DNA of 5,138 nt from Actinomycetota bacterium (GTDB lineage Bacteria > Actinomycetota > Humimicrobiia > Humimicrobiales > Humimicrobiaceae), in the NCBI GenBank assembly GCA_003567835.1, contig PWYO01000309.1, forward strand, positions 1 to 5,138, in the 5' to 3' direction. The position numbers and the translations under genes were made by a program. Under the pieces are notes generated by a model. It ran no database searches and was not told the DNA's origin. It saw only the letters and a list, made by a program, of their open reading frames with translations. Numbering within the stretch: the first letter of the stretch is position 1; each line of letters starts with the position of its first letter. Below are positions 1-5,138 of the stretch, piece by piece.

Positions 1-394
1 GGGTATACAGGGAATTGGTTGCAGAAAGCCTTAATTTTTCAATCTCCTCATTGATGGAAGTATCTTTCTCAATATACATATCTTTGCCCGGCAAATAGGC
101 TTCAGGCTGGTAATAATCGTAATAGGAAACAAAATACTCCACCGCATTATGGGGAAAAAACTCCTTAAACTCATTGCTCAGCTGCGCAGCCAAAGTCTTA
201 TTGGGGGCAATCACCAGGGTAGGCAGCTGCACATTTTTGATGACATTGGCCATGGTATAGGTCTTTCCTGACCCGGTAACCCCCAGCAAAGTTTGAAATT
301 GATGGCCAAGGTCAAGGCCTTGAACCAGCTGTTCGATGGCTTTCGACTGGTCTCCCTGGGGCTTATAGTTGGATACAATTTCAAACTTTTTCAT
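1..394 (-). CDS. uvrB: Excinuclease ABC subunit B, N-terminal part (cut by the window's left edge)
   Basis: UvrB is the damage-verifying helicase-like subunit of the UvrABC nucleotide excision repair complex in the cytoplasm. It receives DNA from UvrA and then recruits UvrC for incision. Only the first 131 codons are present; a whole protein is usually about 650-700 residues. Visible signatures are the Walker A motif GVTGSGKT at residues 38-45, motif Ia as LVIAPNKTLAAQL around 60-72, and the tyrosine-rich beta-hairpin that inserts into damaged DNA (YFVSYYDYYQPEAY, 87-100), followed by the family segment around IEKDTSINEEIEKLR (108-122). The start is ATG at 394-392, preceded by GGTGATC, a 7-base match to the anti-Shine-Dalgarno, about 5 nt upstream. 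That site lies inside the coaE coding region, and the two genes overlap by 14 nt in different frames, so translational coupling is likely. No separate promoter is evident. Identification is very secure; the C-terminal domains are outside the window. Confidence 0.97.
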   Translation of the reverse strand, partial: MKKFEIVSNYKPQGDQSKAIEQLVQGLDLGHQFQTLLGVTGSGKTYTMANVIKNVQLPTLVIAPNKTLAAQLSNEFKEFFPHNAVEYFVSYYDYYQPEAYLPGKDMYIEKDTSINEEIEKLRLSATNSLYT

Positions 395-992
395 CCTGAT
401 CACCAAATTTATCCATAATATCTTTGTAAACCCGCCCGCAGGCCAGCCTCAGTTTATCTATATTACCATTGTTTTCAATCAACCAGTCCACCTGTCCCCT
501 GCAAATCCTGATCTTCTGACCTTTAATCTTCATCTCTGCCTTGGGCTCAGAAATTCCTTTGTTTAAAAGGTTCTTTTTTCGGACCTTTTTTGAAGCATTG
601 ACCAAAATAACATAATCACAGAGGACATCCAGCTTGCAATTGAATAAAACTGCAGCATCAATGATTAAAAAATCCTTGTCCTTGTGTTTCCTGATCTGGT
701 TCCTGATCTCGCTTCTTATAAGGGGAAACATAAGCCGGTTTAGCTTTTTAAGCTCTGCTGTATCACCAAACACCCTGTCTGCAAGCGCTTCAAAGCACAA
801 ACCCCGGTGATCAAAAACTTCTTCACCAAATACAGCTTTTATATTCCTTAATATATTTTCATCACTGTCATAAATTTTTTTAGCCAAACGATCCACATCA
901 ATGACTGCACTATTTTTGACTTTTTCCTTTAATATGCCGGCCGCTGTGCTCTTGCCTGATCCGATTCTTCCCACAATGCCTATTGTAAAGAT
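381..992 (-). CDS. coaE: Dephospho-CoA kinase, probable AUC start
   Basis: CoaE phosphorylates the 3'-hydroxyl of dephospho-CoA with ATP, the last step of coenzyme A synthesis, in the cytoplasm. Counting from the AUC at 992-990 gives 203 residues, normal for the family. Seen: an N-terminal beta strand then a P-loop GRIGSGKS (residues 8-15), VIDVDRLAKKIY (30-41) matching the catalytic-Asp region, DAAVLFN (112-118) matching the usual PLLFE segment, an Arg/Lys-rich LID-like region about 136-161, and a C-terminal DWLIENNG (169-176) matching the D-x-V-I-x-N-x-G motif. The only standard start in frame is GTG at 974-972. It would cut off the beta strand before the P-loop and sits 22 nt or more from the Shine-Dalgarno GGGAGGT (1003-997), whereas the AUC is 5 nt from GGAGG. 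No in-frame ATG, GTG or TTG lies upstream before the TAG at 1088-1086. A sequencing error (ATG read as ATC) or frameshift remains possible. Several usually conserved positions differ, so this is a divergent but recognisable CoaE. Confidence 0.9.
   Translation of the reverse strand: MFTIGIVGRIGSGKSTAAGILKEKVKNSAVIDVDRLAKKIYDSDENILRNIKAVFGEEVFDHRGLCFEALADRVFGDTAELKKLNRLMFPLIRSEIRNQIRKHKDKDFLIIDAAVLFNCKLDVLCDYVILVNASKKVRKKNLLNKGISEPKAEMKIKGQKIRICRGQVDWLIENNGNIDKLRLACGRVYKDIMDKFGDQDEKV
398..404 (-). promoter_or_regulatory. Shine-Dalgarno of uvrB inside the coaE 3' end
   Basis: The minus strand reads GGTGATC, complementary to the GATCACC of the 16S rRNA 3' end, with about 5 nt between GGTGA and the uvrB ATG. 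It fixes the uvrB start and lies in translated coaE sequence, so ribosomes finishing coaE pass directly over it. Confidence 0.7.
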
Positions 993-996
993 AGGT

Positions 997-1003
997 ACCT
1001 CCC
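997..1003 (-). promoter_or_regulatory. Strong Shine-Dalgarno that decides the coaE start
   Basis: The minus strand reads GGGAGGT, a near-ideal ribosome binding site. From the end of GGAGG there are 5 nt to the AUC codon at 992-990, 14 nt to an in-frame AUA (983-981) and over 20 nt to the GTG (974-972). Spacing therefore favours the AUC. Two ATGs nearby (1009-1007 and 1005-1003) are out of frame with coaE; the first precedes this site and the second overlaps it. Confidence 0.7.
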
Positions 1004-1039
1004 ATACATATAGATTACAAACACTTAAAATAATATAAC

Positions 1040-1069
1040 AAACCCCATAAAAATCAATTAATGGGGTTT
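1040..1069 (-). terminator. Probable rho-independent terminator after rpsA (second of two hairpins)
   Basis: Perfect 9-base arms (AAACCCCAT at 1040-1048 and ATGGGGTTT at 1061-1069) enclose a 12-nt AT-rich loop. On the minus strand the stem is followed by a T-rich but interrupted run, GTTATATTATTTT. On the plus strand it is followed directly by two more Ts, completing a run of five, so it could work in either direction. The nearest gene ending into it is rpsA. Its imperfect U-tract and modest four G-C pairs make it a medium-strength call. Confidence 0.55.
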
Positions 1070-1072
1070 TTG

Positions 1073-1098
1073 AAGCAAGCCTTATCTAGGGCTTGCTT
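1073..1098 (-). terminator. First hairpin downstream of rpsA
   Basis: A perfect 9-bp inverted repeat (AAGCAAGCC at 1073-1081 and GGCTTGCTT at 1090-1098) with an 8-nt loop lies about 31 nt past the rpsA stop. On the minus strand it is followed by CAAAAACCCC and not by Ts, so alone it is not a classic intrinsic terminator. It may protect the rpsA 3' end, aid termination together with the next hairpin only 3 nt away, or form part of a leader for coaE. Confidence 0.4.
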
Positions 1099-1129
1099 GA
1101 TCATGGGTTATTACCGCTGTAGATTGGCG

Positions 1130-2395
1130 CTAATCGATGTTTGCTTCGTCTTTCATTTCCTTTAGGAGCTTCTTGATGGTCTCCTTCTTTTCATCAGAAG
1201 CCTCCTCCTGGTCATCCTGTTTGCGCTCCGCATCCGGTTTGTTTGCTTCCGGCTGTTTGCTCTCTTCCTTTTCCGGTTCCTGTACAGGCTCTTCTACCTG
1301 TTTCACGCTGAAAGCCATCCTTCTTTTATCAAAATCAATATCAATAATCCGTACCTTTAGCTCATCCCCGATTTTGGCTATATCGCTGGGTTTCTTCACC
1401 GGTTCAGTGCTAAGCTCGGATATATGCACCAAGCCTTCCATGCCGTCTTCAATCTGTACAAAAAGTCCAAACTTGACAATCCTGGTTACTTTTCCTTTGA
1501 CAATATCATTATTTGTATATTTCTTGATCTTTTCCATCCAGGGATCTTTTTGGGTCTGTTTAAGCCCTAGAGAAAGCCTTTGCTTTTCATAATCCACATC
1601 CAAAACTTCTACATCAACTTCATCGTTGACTTCAACCACTTCAGAAGGGTGTTTGACATGATTCCAGGAAAGTTCCGAAATGTGAATCAAACCGTCAACA
1701 CCGCTTACATCTACAAAAGCACCAAAATCGGCAATGCTGGTGATCACCCCTTTTCTGATTTGGCCCACTTCAATACTTTCCAACACTTCTTTTCTCTGCT
1801 CTTTTCTCTCGTCTTCTATAATCGCTTTTCTGGAAAGCACCACATTGTTCCTGTTGCGGTCCACTTCAATAATCCTGCATTTGCATTTCTCTCCAATATA
1901 AGAAGCAAGTTCCTTGGTCTTCCGGATATCGATAAGCGACGCCGGTAAAAAACCTCGGAGCCCAATATCCAGTATAAGGCCCCCTTTGACATGCTCGATT
2001 ACATCACCTTCGATGGTTCCGCCGGTTCGGTATAAATCTTCAATGCGATCAAAATTCTTCTCTATTTCTGCTCTTTTCTTGGAAAGCAGCAGCCTCCCGT
2101 CTTGATCTTCCTTCTGCAGCACCAGTATCTCTACAACATCATCGACCTGCACCACTTCTTGCGGTTTTACCCCGTTTCTGATGGATAGCTCCGGCAAAGG
2201 TATGACCCCTTCAGACTTATACCCTATATCGATAAGCACTTCATCCTTATCGATTTTCACAACCTTTCCCTTAAGGATGTCCCCCTCATTAAAATCTATG
2301 ATGGTTAAATCATAGTTGGGGACCATCTTCCCGTTCTCATCCTCCACCATGCAGTTATCGTCAGTGATGTTACCTTCAAAATTGTCTTTAAACAT
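1130..2395 (-). CDS. rpsA: 30S ribosomal protein S1 (four S1 domains)
   Basis: S1-family protein that binds mRNA on the 30S subunit and helps initiation; in actinobacteria it is the RpsA partner of the ribosome. The 421-residue product has an acidic N-terminal lead (1-36) and four S1 OB-fold repeats at roughly 37-108, 125-193, 210-279 and 295-366. Repeats 3 and 4 carry the canonical RNA-binding face: F224, F227 and H238 with ELSW, and F309, F312 and H324 with ELST. Repeats 1 and 2 lack that His, as in known homologues. The stretch KGGLILDIGLRGFLPASL (137-154) is typical of true RpsA proteins. The tail (367-421) is Glu/Lys/Gln-rich, low in complexity, and ends in a short amphipathic segment (KKLLKEMK). 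The ATG at 2395-2393 follows GGGTGAT with about 11 nt spacing. The gene lies 98 nt after polA and carries its own promoter-like sequence and downstream hairpins. The four-repeat form argues against a proteobacterial host. Identification is secure. Confidence 0.95.
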   Translation of the reverse strand: MFKDNFEGNITDDNCMVEDENGKMVPNYDLTIIDFNEGDILKGKVVKIDKDEVLIDIGYKSEGVIPLPELSIRNGVKPQEVVQVDDVVEILVLQKEDQDGRLLLSKKRAEIEKNFDRIEDLYRTGGTIEGDVIEHVKGGLILDIGLRGFLPASLIDIRKTKELASYIGEKCKCRIIEVDRNRNNVVLSRKAIIEDERKEQRKEVLESIEVGQIRKGVITSIADFGAFVDVSGVDGLIHISELSWNHVKHPSEVVEVNDEVDVEVLDVDYEKQRLSLGLKQTQKDPWMEKIKKYTNNDIVKGKVTRIVKFGLFVQIEDGMEGLVHISELSTEPVKKPSDIAKIGDELKVRIIDIDFDKRRMAFSVKQVEEPVQEPEKEESKQPEANKPDAERKQDDQEEASDEKKETIKKLLKEMKDEANID

Positions 2396-2405
2396 GTTTT
2401 ACAAT

Positions 2406-2412
2406 ATCACCC
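2406..2412 (-). promoter_or_regulatory. Shine-Dalgarno of rpsA
   Basis: GGGTGAT on the minus strand pairs with the GATCACC-type end of 16S rRNA. Spacing to the ATG is about 11 nt, slightly long but workable, and it supports the first ATG over the later in-frame Met codons at residues 16 and 24. Confidence 0.6.
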
Positions 2413-2433
2413 TTTCTTTTTAATAGTCAAAAA

Positions 2434-2462
2434 AGAATAACACGCAAGTTAATTTTTATCAA
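2434..2462 (-). promoter_or_regulatory. Candidate housekeeping-sigma promoter for rpsA (extended -10)
   Basis: On the minus strand TTGATA (2462-2457, 5 of 6 to the -35 consensus) is separated by exactly 17 nt from TATTCT (2439-2434, 4 of 6 to the -10 consensus). A TG one base upstream of the -10 (2442-2441) gives the extended form. Transcription would begin near 2427, giving a leader of about 30 nt that holds the Shine-Dalgarno. The surrounding spacer is very AT-rich, so chance matches are likely; this is a prediction. Confidence 0.4.
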
Positions 2463-2493
2463 CTCACAAATAATATATTATAAATTATTTTCA

Positions 2494-5138
2494 TTAAATA
2501 TACCAATTTTCGCCTGTTTTTATATCCACCCTCAAATTGACTTTCAGGGTTACGCAATCTTCCATAGCCTGCCTGACCAAAGACTTGAGGGTTTCTGCAT
2601 CTTTTCTTTTGAGCTCCAGCACCAGTTCATCATGCACATGGAGTATGATATTGCAGTCCAGCCCCTTTTCTTTAAGCCGGTTGTACAGCAGGGTGGTGGA
2701 AAGCTTCATAATGTCTGCTGCACTGCCCTGTATGGGGGTATTGACCGCCAGCCTCTCCCCCAGATTCCGCAGTCTCTGATTGCTGCTGCCCAGTTCAGGG
2801 ATCTTTCTCTTCCTTCCAAATAGGGTAGAAGCATAGCCCAGGCGGTACGCTTCTTTTTTAAGATGTTCGATATAGCTTTTTACCTTGGGAAAACGCTGGA
2901 AATAAGCGCTAATATACTGTTGCGCTTCCTCCATAGAAATGGAAAGCCTGGTCATCAGCCCGTACTCTTTCATCCCGTACAAAATACCGAAATTGATGGC
3001 CTTGGCTTTCCGCCTCATGGCCTCATCCACTTGATTATAGGCTGCATGAAAGATCTCTGAAGCCGTACGGGAATGGATATCTTCTCCCCGGTTAAAAGCG
3101 CCAATGAGGCTTTCATCTTCTGATAGGTGGGCAAGAATCCTAAGCTCTATTTGGGAATAGTCGGCAGCCATAATCAGCTGAAAGCCCTTGCCGGGGATAA
3201 ACGCTTTCCTAATCTGTCTGCCCAGCATGGTCCGGATGGGTATATTCTGCAGATTGGGATCGTTGGCACTGATTCTTCCCGTAGCAGTTCCCATCTGGTT
3301 GTAAGTAGCATGGATTCTGCCATCAGCAGGGCTTATAAGACGGGGCAGCACATCGATGTATGTATTTTTTAATTTGGCCTTTTCCCGGTAATCCAGGATT
3401 TTTTCGATAACCGGGGAAAACCCTTTTATGGCCGTAAGCGCTGAGACATCGGTGGAATAGCCGGTCTTGGTCTTTTTGGTGACCGGCAGTTCCATCTTCT
3501 CATAGAGGACTTTGCCCAGCTGCTGGGTGGAATTGATATTAAACCGATGCCCGCAAATGGCAAAAATCTCCTCTTTGAGTTTTTCAATGTCCTTGCGATA
3601 CCGCCCGATAAGGCTTTGCAGGTACTGTTTGTCTACATACACCCCGGTATGCTCCATATCCGCCAAAACTTTGATCAGCGGTTCCTCGATTTGTTCATAC
3701 ACCCGGGACAGACCTTCCGCATCAATCTGTGCCAAAAGGCGGGTTTCTATTGTTTCATAGAAGCTGATCCTTCGCAGGTCCGTCTCTTGGTCTTCTTCGT
3801 CTTCAAAAGAAAGGGCAAGCTGGCCTTTCTTTTTGCACCCAACAATATCTTCTCCACAAACCTTATAGATCAACTCATCCAGGCCTATGTCCGCCTCATG
3901 CTGGTTTAGCAGCAGGTACAGGATTTTGAAGTCGACCACTTCCCCTGCAAGACTCCAGCCCATCTTTTGAAAAAACTTATAGATCTGCTTAAAATCATAC
4001 CCGCACCACCTTATATTGCCCGATGCAAACAGGCGGTTTAAGCCTGGGGCCATCTCCATTTTTGCCGCCATTGCCGGATCCAGGCTGTAGACCGTATCTT
4101 TTCCGGGCCAGATCAGGAGCTTGTCATCCATTTTTTGCAGGATAAAAACGGTATCCCCCACCGCACCGGCCAACTGTTCTGCCTGGCTTTTTCCCGCCAG
4201 GGGCACCCATGCTTTTTTCTCTGCAGCTTCTTGTTTTGCGCTTTTTTTTGTTCGGCCTGCAGGCAAACTGATGCTTTTGAGCTTTCTTTGTGCATTCCGA
4301 AACTCCAAACTGCTGAAAAGCTTTTCAATTTCCGCCAGATCAATATCCGAATAGGATTTCTGCAAGGCAGCCCCTGTATCCAGCTGAGGATCGATTTTAA
4401 GCTCAGCAAGCTCCAAGCTCTTATAAGCCAAATCCCGGTGCTGGTCCAGCAGATTTTTAAGCCTCTTGCTTTTCACCTTCTCTAAATTTCTGTATAGGGC
4501 GTCCAAACCTTTAAACTGCTCCAAAAGTTTTACCGCGGTTTTGGGCCCAATCCCCGGGATGCCGGGGATATTATCAGAACTGTCTCCCATCAGCGCCAAA
4601 AGATCCTTGATTTTAGAAGGGCTCACCCCATATTTTGCCCTAACCGTCTCCGGTCTATAGGTCAAGGTCTCGGTAATGCCTTTTTTGTTAACCACCACAT
4701 GGACTTTATCTGAGACCAGCTGCAAAATATCTTTGTCCCCGCTTATGATCAGTATTTTGCTGTAATCTTGTTCCGCCTGGTCTACAATGGTGGCCATAAT
4801 ATCATCCGCTTCATAACCCTGTTTCTTCAGTACGGCAATACGGAAGACCTTAAGCACTTCTTCAATTAAAGGAAGCTGTGCAGTAAGCTGGTCCGGCATT
4901 TCTTTTCGGTGCAGCTTGTAATCCGCAAAAAGATCATGCCTGAAGGTTGGGCCTTTGCTGTCAAACGCAGCAATGATCCTGTAGGGATGAAAATCTTCTA
5001 TGAGTTTTAGAAGCATACTGGTAAAACCCAGCACCGCATTGGTGACCGTACCCGAACTGGTGGCAATGGTATCGGGCAGCGCATAAAAAGCCCGATAGGC
5101 CAGATTGTTGCCGTCCATGAGCATCAATTTTTTTTCCA
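2494..5138 (-). CDS. polA: DNA polymerase I (start codon crosses the right edge)
   Basis: PolA fills gaps and removes RNA primers during lagging-strand synthesis and excision repair. Numbering from the TTG at 5127, the 5'-nuclease domain (about 1-285) shows LMDGNNLAYRAF, GYEADDI (104-110), ISGDKDILQL (128-137) and the helix-hairpin-helix GDSSDNIPGIPGIGPKTA (181-198). The middle domain (about 300-475) has the exonuclease fold position but lacks the metal-binding acidic motifs, so proofreading is probably absent. The polymerase domain has motif A ADYSQIELR (D656), the O-helix RRKAKAINFGILYG with K709, F713 and Y717, and motif C HVHDEL (D833). Codons upstream of the TTG stay open: (N)TG-GAA-AAA-AAA-TTG-ATG, giving MEKKLMLMDGN, the usual PolA N-terminus. 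The real start is thus probably an NTG with its first base at 5139, giving 881 residues. The normal family size is about 850-930. The gene ends in TAA at 2496-2494. Identification is secure; only the exact start is uncertain. Confidence 0.97.
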   Translation of the reverse strand, partial: EKKLMLMDGNNLAYRAFYALPDTIATSSGTVTNAVLGFTSMLLKLIEDFHPYRIIAAFDSKGPTFRHDLFADYKLHRKEMPDQLTAQLPLIEEVLKVFRIAVLKKQGYEADDIMATIVDQAEQDYSKILIISGDKDILQLVSDKVHVVVNKKGITETLTYRPETVRAKYGVSPSKIKDLLALMGDSSDNIPGIPGIGPKTAVKLLEQFKGLDALYRNLEKVKSKRLKNLLDQHRDLAYKSLELAELKIDPQLDTGAALQKSYSDIDLAEIEKLFSSLEFRNAQRKLKSISLPAGRTKKSAKQEAAEKKAWVPLAGKSQAEQLAGAVGDTVFILQKMDDKLLIWPGKDTVYSLDPAMAAKMEMAPGLNRLFASGNIRWCGYDFKQIYKFFQKMGWSLAGEVVDFKILYLLLNQHEADIGLDELIYKVCGEDIVGCKKKGQLALSFEDEEDQETDLRRISFYETIETRLLAQIDAEGLSRVYEQIEEPLIKVLADMEHTGVYVDKQYLQSLIGRYRKDIEKLKEEIFAICGHRFNINSTQQLGKVLYEKMELPVTKKTKTGYSTDVSALTAIKGFSPVIEKILDYREKAKLKNTYIDVLPRLISPADGRIHATYNQMGTATGRISANDPNLQNIPIRTMLGRQIRKAFIPGKGFQLIMAADYSQIELRILAHLSEDESLIGAFNRGEDIHSRTASEIFHAAYNQVDEAMRRKAKAINFGILYGMKEYGLMTRLSISMEEAQQYISAYFQRFPKVKSYIEHLKKEAYRLGYASTLFGRKRKIPELGSSNQRLRNLGERLAVNTPIQGSAADIMKLSTTLLYNRLKEKGLDCNIILHVHDELVLELKRKDAETLKSLVRQAMEDCVTLKVNLRVDIKTGENWYI

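Noticed and set aside
908..1005. Out-of-frame ATG at 1005-1003 as the coaE start through a frameshift
   Set aside because: That frame gives about 31 codons unrelated to CoaE, the Shine-Dalgarno overlaps the ATG itself, and no slippery heptamer with a stem is evident. An assembly indel cannot be excluded and is listed as a refutation test.
979..1009. Nine-codon ORF on the minus strand (ATG at 1009-1007, TAG at 982-980) overlapping the coaE AUC start, as a regulatory leader peptide
   Set aside because: It has no Shine-Dalgarno upstream, such tiny frames are common by chance, and the strong GGGAGGT lies inside it and not before it.
1137..1592. Plus-strand open frame of 151 codons antisense to rpsA
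   Set aside because: Its Ser/Phe-rich, low-complexity translation is what reverse reading of Glu/Lys codons yields, and it lies wholly within a secure gene.
2468..2490. Inverted repeat AAATAAT / ATTATTT just after the polA stop, as a terminator
   Set aside because: The stem is entirely A-T with no G-C pair and has no good U-tract, so it is expected by chance in so AT-rich a spacer.
3547..3909. Plus-strand open frame of 120 codons antisense to polA, and other plus-strand frames in 2537-4660
   Set aside because: None has a recognisable domain or a convincing ribosome site, and all sit over the conserved polA coding sequence; they are shadow frames.
4113..4409. Minus-strand open frame of 98 codons in another frame within polA, possibly a frameshifted piece
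   Set aside because: The polA frame is continuous through this region with expected length and motifs, so no frameshift is needed.
1..5138. CRISPR array, mobile element, prophage or defence system
   Set aside because: No repeated units, terminal inverted repeats, transposase, integrase or effector-like proteins are seen; nearly all sequence is explained by four housekeeping genes and two short spacers.

Overview
This window is a compact, entirely minus-strand block of housekeeping genes: polA, then rpsA, then coaE, then uvrB in the direction of transcription. I see no mobile element, CRISPR array, tRNA, rRNA or defence system. I also do not see a previously undescribed system. The interesting points are in gene starts, intergenic signals and family-level deviations.

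Organism: the order polA-rpsA-coaE-uvrB is, from general knowledge, the arrangement found in Actinobacteria such as Mycobacterium. The S1 protein also has the four-domain actinobacterial/Firmicutes-like form rather than the six-domain proteobacterial form. Base composition is moderate to AT-rich by eye, with AT-rich spacers and many AAA and ATA codons, which is unlike classic high-GC actinomycetes. The best guess is a deep-branching or uncultured, low-GC member of the actinobacterial phylum. This is an inference from synteny and not a proven placement.

Layout, following transcription from right to left: (1) 2494-5138, DNA polymerase I. The gene is essentially complete, but its likely start codon lies across the right edge, with one base outside. 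(2) 2397-2493, an AT-rich spacer with a plausible extended -10 promoter for rpsA. (3) 1130-2395, ribosomal protein S1 with four S1 domains and a charged tail. (4) 993-1129, a spacer with two tandem hairpins that look like a terminator region, followed by a strong Shine-Dalgarno. (5) 381-992, dephospho-CoA kinase, apparently starting at a non-standard AUC codon. (6) 1-394, the first 131 codons of uvrB, overlapping the end of coaE by 14 nt and running off the left edge.

How they work together: PolA and UvrB both act in nucleotide excision repair, with UvrB in damage verification and PolA in gap resynthesis. S1 supports translation initiation. CoaE makes the last step of coenzyme A. The grouping is conserved synteny more than one pathway. 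The signals suggest at least two transcription units: rpsA with its own promoter and terminator, and coaE-uvrB, which look translationally coupled.
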